From positions 1-33,408 of the forward strand of contig JAJTCM010000011.1 of NCBI GenBank assembly GCA_021325675.1: a stretch of DNA of 33,408 nt. The letters are read 5' to 3'. Positions within the stretch are counted from its first letter, which is position 1; each line of letters starts with the position of its first letter. The notes beneath the pieces are model-generated. The model searched no databases, was not told the DNA's origin, and saw only the letters and a program-made list of their open reading frames with translations. Source of the stretch: Crocinitomicaceae bacterium (GTDB lineage: Bacteria > Bacteroidota > Bacteroidia > Flavobacteriales_D > Crocinitomicaceae). The position numbers and the translations under genes are program-made. Below, in pieces: positions 26,185 through 33,408 of this stretch.

Positions 26185-26550
26185 ATGAAAAACACAAAAA
26201 AATTAGTGCTTTTATTGGTGATGGTCCTCGGGATGGGATCCGCCTTTTCACAGCTCAACGGTGAGCAGCACCGGGCAATCAACCTGGCGCGCCAAGCCGC
26301 TGCGGATTGTATTGATCACCAGGAATTAAGGGGCTTGGATATTAACTACCAGCTCACAGAAACAACGATTTGCGATTTTCTCCCTGGTCCTACAGGAAAC
26401 GCAGCGATTTTTGGCTACCGCGTAGACATCACTGCAGTTGGCCGCTGCCCGCAAAACGTTCAGATCGCTTGTCTTCCGGTTTTTGTTAATGTAGCAACGG
26501 TATACGTTAGCTGCGGCAACCAGGAAGTGATGGAAGTTACTTGTTATTAA
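26185..26550 (+). CDS. Small cysteine-rich secreted protein, unknown function
   Basis: 121 residues. A signal peptide (MKNTKKLVLLLVMVLGMGSAFSQ, ~1-23) leaves a ~98-residue mature protein with six cysteines (42, 63, 88, 96, 110, 120), enough for three disulfides. There is no lipobox, T9SS tail or membrane segment, so it is expected in the periplasm or outside. I recognise no family. It has its own promoter and terminator and is flanked on both sides by GGAGAATT-type repeats, so it is a single-gene unit inserted between the phosphate operon and tcdA. Confidence 0.8.
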   Translation: MKNTKKLVLLLVMVLGMGSAFSQLNGEQHRAINLARQAAADCIDHQELRGLDINYQLTETTICDFLPGPTGNAAIFGYRVDITAVGRCPQNVQIACLPVFVNVATVYVSCGNQEVMEVTCY

Positions 26551-26570
26551 ATGAAGAATTAAAAATGTAG

Positions 26571-26600
26571 AATGGAGAATTATTTTAGTTCTCCATTTTT
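26571..26600 (+). terminator. Repeat-derived terminator after the small secreted gene
   Basis: AATGGAGAA (26571-26579) pairs with TTCTCCATT (26589-26597), loop nine bases, then T to 26600. It has the same stem as the terminator at 25971-26003. Confidence 0.75.
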
Positions 26601-26676
26601 GATTTCAGGATGTTTCAGCTAAATTCGAAATCGATGTAGAAAATCCTCCCAGATAGAATGCGCGCGGCGCCACGAA

Positions 26677-27423
26677 TCAATTCTCTATTTTCAATTCTCC
26701 ATTCTTAGTTCTCAAATACCGTATAACTTCAGCCGCTCCCATCAGTCCAAACAATCCCGGCATGTAGCTGATCGTACCGTAAAAAGAACGTTTGTAATTG
26801 CTTCCGTCGGTCATTTTAAGGGAATTTTTGTCCTGGAGCTCGCTGGAAAAAACGGCGCGCACCTGTTTGAACGTAATGTCTTTTTTACGCAATCGTTTTT
26901 TGACGTAGTGCGCCAGCTTACAGTTGTAGGCTTTTTCCAGGCTGGTAACCTGTACGCGGGAAGGATCGAGCTTTCCGCCGGCGCCCATGTGAGAAACGAC
27001 CTTCACTTTTAAGCGGATGCAGGCAACGAGCCACTCGATTTTCGGCTTAACGGAATCAATGCAGTCCATCACGTAATCGGGTTTCGTTTCCTTCAGGATT
27101 TCCCAGACGCGCTCCGGTTGAACGAATTCTTCCATTACATCCAGCTCAACGTCCGGGTTAATTTCGCGGATGCGTTCAGCCAAAACGACAGCTTTGTTGC
27201 GTCCAATGGTAGAATCAAGTGCCGTCAGCTGGCGGTTTTTATTCGTTTCGTCAAAATTATCGCCATCGATCAGCGTGATTTTCCCGATTCCGGCGCGGGC
27301 AATGAATTCACCGGCAAAAGAACCGATCCCGCCCAGGCCGACAATCAGCACATGCGCCTGCTTTAAATTTTGTATCTGCTGCTCATCCAGCAATAATTCC
27401 GTACGTTCTAACCAATTCCCCAT
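26677..27423 (-). CDS. tcdA: tRNA threonylcarbamoyladenosine dehydratase (TcdA/CsdL)
   Basis: 248 residues of the ThiF/MoeB/E1-like superfamily. The nucleotide-binding loop is GLGGIG at 29-34. It is followed by LIDGDNFDETNKNRQ (arginine for ATP), the region around DYVMDCIDSVKPK, then SHMGAGGKLDPSRVQV. The length and the RVQV...YNCKLAHYVKKRLRKK stretch point to TcdA rather than MoeB or ThiF. TcdA uses ATP to cyclise t6A to ct6A at tRNA position 37, acting after the TsaB-containing complex. Its ATG overlaps the end of the TatD-family gene by 16 bp, so the two are translationally linked. The last ~9 codons (NGELKIEN and stop) are spelled by a GGAGAATTGAAAAT repeat, so the extreme C-terminus may be repeat-derived. 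Confidence 0.9.
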   Translation of the reverse strand: MGNWLERTELLLDEQQIQNLKQAHVLIVGLGGIGSFAGEFIARAGIGKITLIDGDNFDETNKNRQLTALDSTIGRNKAVVLAERIREINPDVELDVMEEFVQPERVWEILKETKPDYVMDCIDSVKPKIEWLVACIRLKVKVVSHMGAGGKLDPSRVQVTSLEKAYNCKLAHYVKKRLRKKDITFKQVRAVFSSELQDKNSLKMTDGSNYKRSFYGTISYMPGLFGLMGAAEVIRYLRTKNGELKIEN

Positions 27424-28037
27424 CGCTTAAATGTTTCTCTGAAATTTTGTCCTGCCTGTTTTGTAAAAAGGGGCAAAGATAATTGTTTTATTTCAGCTGC
27501 TTTAGCGTAAATGGTTGAAATATCTGCGTCTTCCATGTCATCTGTTTCCAGCAAGATCCGTTCCGCGGGGATTTGCTTCAGCGCTTCCTGCAATTTCTCG
27601 TCGTGGAAAATCGCCGGCCCGATCCCGATCATCAGGCCTTCGCGGAGCACTTCTTCCAGTAAAGCCGTTTTCCTGAACCCGTGATAAATCCACGTTTGCT
27701 TCGGCTGCATTTCCGTTTTGATCTTCCGGACCTCGTTCCAGGCTTTCACGCAGTGTAAAATCAGCGGCAATTCATATTTCTCAGATAAATCAACCTGGCG
27801 GCGAAAAATATCCTGCTGTTGCTCAAACGGGGTTTCAGATAATTTATCCAGTCCTGTTTCCCCAATGGCGAGACATCTTTTGTCAGAGATAAGATCTTCA
27901 AAATCAATCCATTTATCAGCTTTCCAGGGGTGGATTCCCAATGAATAAAAAGGCGCTTCCTGTAGCTCATCCGGGGTGAGGTTCAAAATTTCCGGGCCTT
28001 TATTCCCTTGAAAATGAGTGTGAAAATTAAACAGCAT
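27408..28037 (-). CDS. TatD-family metal-dependent hydrolase (DNase)
   Basis: 209 residues, shorter than the ~255-265 typical of E. coli TatD but with all expected metal ligands visible: HTH at 6-8, E60 in IGETGLD, H95 in LILHC, H119 in YHGF and D166 in LLETDD. The fold is a TIM barrel of the amidohydrolase type; characterised members are 3'-5' exonucleases or DNases in the cytoplasm. The small size fits a compact subgroup, not a truncation, since the N- and C-terminal motifs are both present. It is the first gene of a two-gene unit with tcdA (16-bp overlap) and is divergent from the POT transporter at 28115. Confidence 0.9.
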   Translation of the reverse strand: MLFNFHTHFQGNKGPEILNLTPDELQEAPFYSLGIHPWKADKWIDFEDLISDKRCLAIGETGLDKLSETPFEQQQDIFRRQVDLSEKYELPLILHCVKAWNEVRKIKTEMQPKQTWIYHGFRKTALLEEVLREGLMIGIGPAIFHDEKLQEALKQIPAERILLETDDMEDADISTIYAKAAEIKQLSLPLFTKQAGQNFRETFKRWGIG

Positions 28038-28114
28038 CGCTTTTTTTTGATTCTAAAGATAAGCTATTCTAATTTTTCTTTCTATTTTCACCACCATAAA
28101 ATTTAGCAACAAAA

Positions 28115-29830
28115 ATGGAAAAAACTGTAAAGAAGTCACATCCTAAAGGTTTGTGGTACTTATTTGGTACGGAAATGTGGGAAAGGTTCGGATATTACCT
28201 GATGCTGGGTATTTTCTCCTTATACATGATAGATGGCTGGAATAATGGGGGAATGGGCTTTGATGCCGGGAAAAAATCCGATATTTATGGAACGTACCTT
28301 GGATTGGTATACTTAACGCCTTTCATCGGCGGTTTGCTTGCCGACAGGATCCTGGGTTACCGCCGTTCGATCGTTTTAGGGGGATTGATGATGTCCGCAG
28401 GATATTTCTGCCTTTCGATCCATTCAACAACTTCCTTTTATATCGCTCTCTTCCTGATTATTTTAGGAAACGGTTTCTTCAAGCCGAATATCTCCACACT
28501 GGTAGGAAACCTGTACAATAACGAGGAGCTGAAAGACAAGAAAGACGCCGGTTACAACATCTTCTACATGGGGATCAACATCGGTGCTTTCATCTGTAAT
28601 TTCGTAGCGGCTTACATGCGTATCAACTTCGGCTGGGGCCATGCTTTCGCAGCGGCAGGTGTCGGAATGCTCATCGGGGTGGTTATTTTCCTCATCGGAA
28701 CTAAGCACATCAAGCATGTTGACGTAATTAAACCGACACAGCAAGGCGATATGTCGACGATGAAAATCCTTGGTTTAACTGTACTTCCAATGTTTATCTT
28801 CGGGATTATCGGTTACATCCTGCCTGGCAATTTCCTGGGTTCCGATACGAATGATGCATTCATCATCGGTTGTTTACCTGTAATTTCCTTCTTTATTTAC
28901 CTGGCATTCAAATCCGAAGTAAAAGAGAGACGCGCAATCAAAGCGTTGCTTGCTGTTTTTGCCTGTGTGATCTTGTTTTTTGCTATTTTCCACCAAAACG
29001 GGGATGCCCTGACAGTTTGGGCGGAAGACCACACCGATCGTGAAATGTCCGCCGGGATTTCCGATGCGGCTGACAAAGTTGGAATGGCACAGGTGGTAGT
29101 GAACAACGACCTGGTTTCTGCCGATGACGCTACTTTCAATGCAGAAATCAAAGAAATGCGCAAAGAGGAAGCTGAAATGCCTGCCGTTACCCGGGAAGAA
29201 TTAAAAGCAAAAGGCGAGTTTTCCAAAGAAATCGACCAGCTCGAAAAATCACGGAAATACTTTGCTACGCTTCCGGAAGATAAAATCCCGGCTAAAGGTT
29301 CCGATCTGAAATTGTATTCAACGGAGCTTTACCAGTCGATCAACCCGTTCTGGGTAATTTTGCTGACACCAATCATTGTAGGTATTTTCGGTTTTATGCG
29401 CCGCAGGAACATGGAGCCCAGCACGCCGAGTAAAATTGCAATCGGTTTGTTGATTACCGCTTTGTCTGCCCTCGTAATGGTTGGCGCTGTTTTCGCAACA
29501 AACGACCTGACTACAAAAGCAAGCTCATTGTGGCTTTTTGCTTCTTACGGGGTTATCACGATCGGTGAGCTTTGTTTGTCGCCAATGGGGCTCTCGCTCG
29601 TTTCCAAGCTTTCTCCTCCGCGTATTACCGCGTTGATGATGGGTGGTTTCTTTCTTGCGATTTCCGTAGGAAACAAATTGTCCGGTATGCTTTCCAGCTT
29701 GTGGGAAACGATGGACGAGAAGCAAAACTTCTTTTACCTCAATTTCTTCCTCGTACTGGCCGCAGCGGCAATTATGTTTGTCATGCTGAAATGGCTCAAC
29801 CGGGTTATGAAAGAAAATAACGTGAAATAA
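28115..29830 (+). CDS. POT-family proton-dependent peptide transporter 1
   Basis: 571 residues. The proton-coupling motif ExxERFxYY is E20-Y28 (EMWERFGYY). PTR2 motifs GNGFFKPNIST and YMGINIGAFICNF follow, then GELCLSPMGLSLVSKLSP near the C-terminus. About 14 membrane helices are expected, bringing di/tripeptides in with protons. A strongly charged ~105-residue segment (~302-410), rich in Glu and Lys and likely coiled coil, interrupts the helices before INPFWVILLTP. A weaker equivalent is in transporter 3 but not in transporter 2. A possible TTG-N20-TAATTTTT promoter starts at 28047. First of three tandem paralogues. Confidence 0.93.
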   Translation: MEKTVKKSHPKGLWYLFGTEMWERFGYYLMLGIFSLYMIDGWNNGGMGFDAGKKSDIYGTYLGLVYLTPFIGGLLADRILGYRRSIVLGGLMMSAGYFCLSIHSTTSFYIALFLIILGNGFFKPNISTLVGNLYNNEELKDKKDAGYNIFYMGINIGAFICNFVAAYMRINFGWGHAFAAAGVGMLIGVVIFLIGTKHIKHVDVIKPTQQGDMSTMKILGLTVLPMFIFGIIGYILPGNFLGSDTNDAFIIGCLPVISFFIYLAFKSEVKERRAIKALLAVFACVILFFAIFHQNGDALTVWAEDHTDREMSAGISDAADKVGMAQVVVNNDLVSADDATFNAEIKEMRKEEAEMPAVTREELKAKGEFSKEIDQLEKSRKYFATLPEDKIPAKGSDLKLYSTELYQSINPFWVILLTPIIVGIFGFMRRRNMEPSTPSKIAIGLLITALSALVMVGAVFATNDLTTKASSLWLFASYGVITIGELCLSPMGLSLVSKLSPPRITALMMGGFFLAISVGNKLSGMLSSLWETMDEKQNFFYLNFFLVLAAAAIMFVMLKWLNRVMKENNVK

Positions 29831-29900
29831 TTTCCGTCCGCTGCCCGGGATAAAAATGACAGGTGGCGTTTCGGAGTAAAGAATAAAAACTATATTTGGA

Positions 29901-29928
29901 GCATCAGTCGCAAGGCTGGTGCTTTTTT
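29901..29928 (+). terminator. Terminator or attenuator between POT genes 1 and 2
   Basis: GCATCAG (29901-29907) pairs, with one G-T wobble, with CTGGTGC (29916-29922), then six T. It lies 70 nt after the first transporter and 14 nt before the second. A -7-like TATATTTG (29891-29898) sits immediately upstream, so the hairpin would be at the very start of a transcript from there. Either it simply ends transcript 1 or it tunes transporter 2. Confidence 0.65.
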
Positions 29929-29942
29929 AATATTTCTAAACT

Positions 29943-31469
29943 ATGGCTAACGAACAATTAATCGATCAGGTTCCTTCATCCAATGATGGTGACAAGTATT
30001 CACTGGCAAACATCCAGGATTTCAAAGGAAAGTACCCCATACAATTGTGGTTCCTATTCCTCACGGAAATGTGGGAACGTTTTTGCTTCTACGGAATGCG
30101 TGGGGTACTTACGATTTTTATGGTCGATCAATTGTTTCTGACGGATAAACAATCGAATTTAAAATACGGTGCTATTCAGGCCTTTGTTTATGCTTTTACT
30201 TTTATCGGTGGAATATTTGCGGATAAAATTTTAGGTTTTAGAAAGTCTTTGTTTTTTGGTGGGATTGTTATGATTGCAGGAAACCTGCTAATCGCTTTTT
30301 CACCCCAGGAAATGTTTTATCTTGGGATTACCTTGTCTATTATCGGTACAGGTTTCTTTAAGCCTAATATTTCCTCCATGGTGGGTGATCTGTATCGGGA
30401 GGGTGATCCGCGCAGGGATGCAGGTTTCGGTATGTTCTATTCAGGAATTAATATCGGTGCCTTTTTGGGCGGGCTTTTATGTGTTTACCTTGGGAAATAT
30501 GTCTCCTGGAGTGCCGCGTTCTATGCTGCGGCTATCGTGATGATCCTGGGGGTTGTAACCTTTATTTTTACCAAAAAGTTTCTTGGGCCGATTGGGGCTT
30601 CTCCTTTACTTCATTTGCCTGCCGGCAAAAGAACTACACGCGAAATTATGGTGTATGTGGGGTCTTTATTAAGTATTCCTTTAATTTTTATGATGATTAG
30701 GAATACAGATTACACGGATATGTTTATGTATATCATAGGCCCTGTTGCCTTGATTTACTTCATCTATGAGCTGATGAAAATTGAAAGTAAAGAGGCACGG
30801 TATAAAATTACGGCAGCCTTTATCTTCATTTTCTTTTCGATTATTTTTTGGGCTTTCTTTGAGCAAAGTGGAGGTTCTTTGGCTTTGTTTGCTGAAAAAA
30901 ACCTGCACCACAATCTTTTTGGCTTTTCGATGGACCCCAATATTATTAATAATACGGCCAATTCCCTTTTTGTCATTTTATTTAGTCCACTGATTGGATT
31001 ACTTTGGTTTTGGATGTATAAAAGAAGGATTGAACCGAATACAGTTATTAAGTTTGGTTTGGGCTTTTTGTTTCTTGCAGGCGCTTTCTGGCTCTTTTAT
31101 TATACGCGTTTTTTTGCTGACGCAAAAGGGGTTACTTCACTCGATGTCTTCACTTGGGCTTACCTGGTAATTACCCTTGGAGAGCTTTGCCTTTCACCGA
31201 TCGGTTTGTCAATCGTAACCAAATTGTCGCCTAAGAATTTATCAGGAATGATGATGGGAATGTGGTTTCTCGCAAGCGCCTATGGTCAATATGTGGCAGG
31301 TTTATTAGGTGCAGGCATGTCGACACCTAATAACAAAGCTCCACTGACCGAAAAACTCGACGCATATACCGATGGTTATTATCAATTAGCAATCTACGCG
31401 TTAATTGCCGGGGTTATTGTGATAACTATTTCTCCGTTGATCCGAAAATTAATGGGTGACGTTAAATAA
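29943..31469 (+). CDS. POT-family proton-dependent peptide transporter 2
   Basis: 508 residues. ExxERFxFY is E42-Y50 (EMWERFCFY), preceded by a ~30-residue hydrophilic N-terminal extension missing from its neighbours. GTGFFKPNISSMVGDLY, YSGINIGAFLGGLL and GELCLSPIGLSIVTKLSPKNLSGMMMG are typical PTR2 motifs. It lacks the charged ~90-105-residue segment seen between helices of transporters 1 and 3 and aligns better with classic DtpT-like proteins. By eye its codons are clearly richer in A/T at third positions than both flanking genes, suggesting a different origin or weaker codon selection. It should import small peptides with protons. Confidence 0.93.
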   Translation: MANEQLIDQVPSSNDGDKYSLANIQDFKGKYPIQLWFLFLTEMWERFCFYGMRGVLTIFMVDQLFLTDKQSNLKYGAIQAFVYAFTFIGGIFADKILGFRKSLFFGGIVMIAGNLLIAFSPQEMFYLGITLSIIGTGFFKPNISSMVGDLYREGDPRRDAGFGMFYSGINIGAFLGGLLCVYLGKYVSWSAAFYAAAIVMILGVVTFIFTKKFLGPIGASPLLHLPAGKRTTREIMVYVGSLLSIPLIFMMIRNTDYTDMFMYIIGPVALIYFIYELMKIESKEARYKITAAFIFIFFSIIFWAFFEQSGGSLALFAEKNLHHNLFGFSMDPNIINNTANSLFVILFSPLIGLLWFWMYKRRIEPNTVIKFGLGFLFLAGAFWLFYYTRFFADAKGVTSLDVFTWAYLVITLGELCLSPIGLSIVTKLSPKNLSGMMMGMWFLASAYGQYVAGLLGAGMSTPNNKAPLTEKLDAYTDGYYQLAIYALIAGVIVITISPLIRKLMGDVK

Positions 31470-31477
31470 TATTGAAT

Positions 31478-31525
31478 AATGAGTGATGAATAGACTTAAC
31501 ATCACTCCGTTTATCACTCCTCATT
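31478..31525 (+). repeat. Alternative-hairpin repeat between POT genes 2 and 3
   Basis: GAGTGAT (31481-31487) can pair with either of two ATCACTC copies (31501-31507 and 31514-31520). AATGA and TCATT at the outer ends extend the second pairing. The outer arm ends three bases before the ATG of transporter 3, so the structure would cover its ribosome-binding region. Confidence 0.5.
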
Positions 31526-31528
31526 AAA

Positions 31529-33190
31529 ATGAAAAAGCATCCAAAAGCCCTACCTTTTTTGTTTTTCTCGGAAATGTGGGAACGCTTCGGTTATTACTTA
31601 ATGATCGGGATTTTCACGCTCTATTTAAAGGATGAGATTGATGCGGGTGGTTTTGGGATGACCGAGGCCGAAGCTTCCGATTTATACGGAACATTTATCG
31701 CCTTTGTTTTCCTGACACCTTTTATCGGTGGTTTGCTCGCCGACAGTTTCCTGGGTTACCGGCGTTCCATTACGATAGGTGGGATCATGATGGGAGCAGG
31801 ATATTGCATCCTGGCTTTTCACGATAAATCCTGTCTCTATGGAGGAATGTCACTGATTATCCTGGGAAATGGCTTTTTCAAGCCTAACATTTCGACCCTT
31901 TTAGGAAAGGTCTACGATTCGGAGAAATACAGGGATTTAAAAGATGCAGGCTATAACCTCTTTTATATGGGGATCAACATCGGCGCTTTCGTCTGTAATT
32001 TTTTTGGAGCGGCCCTCAAAAACATGCTGGGCTGGGGAGCTGCTTTCACTGCTGCCGGTGTCGGGATGTTGATCGGGATTATCATTTTCTGGATTGGCAC
32101 CAAATATTATAAGGATGTCGATGTGGTCCGGCCGCGATCCGAAGGAAGTAAATCGCTGCTTTCTGTTTTCGGTGTCATTCTCCTGCCGGCTGTTGTTTTC
32201 GGCTTGCTTGGATATTATATGTTCGGGGTGTATGACGGGCAGTTTCCCGATAAAGTCACTTATCTCGTCAGCTCGGATTCCACGGATGCTTTCCTGTTCG
32301 GCTGTATCCCGGTGATTTTTTTCTACGCACGCCTTTTATATAAGTCGCCGGAAACTGAAAAACGTCCGCTCAGCGCTATGCTCGCAATTTTTCCCGTCGT
32401 GATTATGTTCTGGGCGATCTTCAAGCAAAACGGTTCAACGCTCAATACCTGGATCGACCGCTATACTGAACGGGAAATCCCAGCTCCAATCGTTCCGCTG
32501 ATGGGCTCGCTCCGGCTGATCGATTCCATTCCTTATATAAAGAAAGAAATTACCTTGACCGATCGTCATTTCCGGGCCGTTGAAGTAAACCACATTAAAA
32601 CCAAAATAAATGCTTACCCCGATTATTTCAAAAACCTTCCTGCAGATCAGCTTCCCAAAGATGGCGAAACGGTCTATGCATTTAATACAAACCTTTTTCA
32701 ATCCGTCAATCCCTTTTGGGTAATTGCGTTCACGCCGCTGGTTTTAGCTTTCTTTGCGTTTCTGAGAAGAAAGGGCAGGGAACCATCCACGCCTGAGAAG
32801 ATGGCTTTCGGTTTGCTGATCTGCGCCTTGTCCTGTATAGTGATGGTTGGCGCTGTATACGCTTCCGGCAATGGTGCAGGGAAAAGCTCTTCCTGGTGGT
32901 TCATTTCTTCTTACGCTGTTTTTACGATCGGTGAGCTTCTGTTAAGCCCGATGGGTTTATCGCTTGTTTCCAAACTGAGCCCGGCACATTTAACCTCTGT
33001 TATGATGGGGGGCTGGTTCGTTGCGAATGCGATTGGCAATAAATTGTCCGGTGTGCTAAGCAGCTTTTGGGACCAATACGACAACAAAGCAGGCTTCTTT
33101 TGGGTAAATACCCTGTTATTGGCGGCCGCGGCTCTTGTTTTATTCCTTATGTTGAAATGGCTCAACAAAATTTTCAAAGAATATACCTAG
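31529..33190 (+). CDS. POT-family proton-dependent peptide transporter 3
   Basis: 553 residues. ExxERFxYY is E15-Y23 (EMWERFGYY). GNGFFKPNISTLLGKVYDS, YMGINIGAFVCNFFGAALKNMLGWGAAF and GELLLSPMGLSLVSKLSP mark it as POT/PTR2. A ~85-residue hydrophilic segment (~309-394) precedes VNPFWVIAFTPLV at the same place as in transporter 1. That shared insert, and closer similarity throughout, make 1 and 3 a paralogous pair separated by the divergent transporter 2. The ATG lies 59 nt after transporter 2 with no terminator between, so they may be co-transcribed. Role: proton-driven import of small peptides. Confidence 0.93.
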   Translation: MKKHPKALPFLFFSEMWERFGYYLMIGIFTLYLKDEIDAGGFGMTEAEASDLYGTFIAFVFLTPFIGGLLADSFLGYRRSITIGGIMMGAGYCILAFHDKSCLYGGMSLIILGNGFFKPNISTLLGKVYDSEKYRDLKDAGYNLFYMGINIGAFVCNFFGAALKNMLGWGAAFTAAGVGMLIGIIIFWIGTKYYKDVDVVRPRSEGSKSLLSVFGVILLPAVVFGLLGYYMFGVYDGQFPDKVTYLVSSDSTDAFLFGCIPVIFFYARLLYKSPETEKRPLSAMLAIFPVVIMFWAIFKQNGSTLNTWIDRYTEREIPAPIVPLMGSLRLIDSIPYIKKEITLTDRHFRAVEVNHIKTKINAYPDYFKNLPADQLPKDGETVYAFNTNLFQSVNPFWVIAFTPLVLAFFAFLRRKGREPSTPEKMAFGLLICALSCIVMVGAVYASGNGAGKSSSWWFISSYAVFTIGELLLSPMGLSLVSKLSPAHLTSVMMGGWFVANAIGNKLSGVLSSFWDQYDNKAGFFWVNTLLLAAAALVLFLMLKWLNKIFKEYT

Positions 33191-33303
33191 GAGTGCATAA
33201 AATTTGATTTTGCTGAATGAAGTCACATCTCAATGTTTTCAACGGCTTTTTTTACGCATTCATCTAAAAAATACAAAAAAAACAAAAAAACTTGCAAAAA
33301 AAC

Positions 33304-33333
33304 TTGCGCATCCAAAAAAGCACTGTATCTTTG
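33304..33333 (+). promoter_or_regulatory. Strong Bacteroidota-type promoter for a gene beyond the window
   Basis: TTG (33304-33306), exactly 19 nt, then TATCTTTG (33326-33333) is a full consensus match. A-rich tracts just upstream (33265-33303) could act as an UP-like element. Downstream, TTTTGA (33341-33346) and TCAAAA (33357-33362) form an inverted repeat in the leader. No start codon with a good frame appears before the end, so the product could be an RNA gene or a later CDS. Confidence 0.7.
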
Positions 33334-33408
33334 CACTCGCTTTTGAGGAAACGTTTTCAAAAGATAAGTGTTGAAAAGATTGGTTAGAGGAGAAAAAAAA
33401 GTAAAATT

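Overview
The window looks like chromosome of a Bacteroidota bacterium, most likely Flavobacteriia and possibly close to Fluviicola/Crocinitomicaceae (the genus is a guess). The evidence is type IX secretion system (T9SS) C-terminal sorting domains on several secreted giants, promoters of the TTG-N19/21-TAnnTTTG kind instead of -35/-10 boxes, a 7TMR-DISM histidine kinase, an RprY/PhoB-like regulator pair, an OprO/OprP-type porin, and tandem POT transporters. There are no rRNA, tRNA, IS or CRISPR features.

Positions 1-18407 are an exported-protein locus, all on the + strand. It holds the 3' end of a repeat-rich T9SS protein, a 1555-residue M43 metalloprotease, a 7TMR-DISM sensor kinase with a LuxR/NarL-type response regulator, a 394-residue T9SS cargo of unknown function, and a 2660-residue M43 metalloprotease with beta-helix and LamG-like modules. 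Both M43 proteins end in the same cassette, an Ig-like domain, ~90-residue repeats beginning QASQC and a sorting domain; the truncated protein shows the last two parts. An identical block (GAAAACCGCTATTG, then exactly 20 nt, then GAnnTTTG) precedes the response regulator and the next two secreted-protein genes. This suggests one regulated promoter class linking the two-component system to its exported neighbours.

Positions 18408-21447 carry a probable outer-membrane protein and, on the minus strand, an OmpR-family regulator followed 11 nt later by tsaB (t6A tRNA modification). Positions 21448-25927 are a phosphate-uptake region: a PhoB-like regulator, a phosphate-selective-type porin, a DUF47/PhoU-like protein and a PiT phosphate transporter. 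The gap between the porin and DUF47 genes contains TTAACAT repeats spaced 11 bp apart, with the geometry of a Pho box.

Positions 25928-28037 hold a small cysteine-rich secreted protein bounded by repeat-derived terminators, then tcdA (ct6A tRNA modification) and a TatD-family nuclease, overlapping on the minus strand. Positions 28115-33190 hold three POT-family peptide transporters in tandem; the middle one is visibly more AT-rich and lacks a loop present in the other two. The window ends in a strong-looking promoter whose gene lies outside it.
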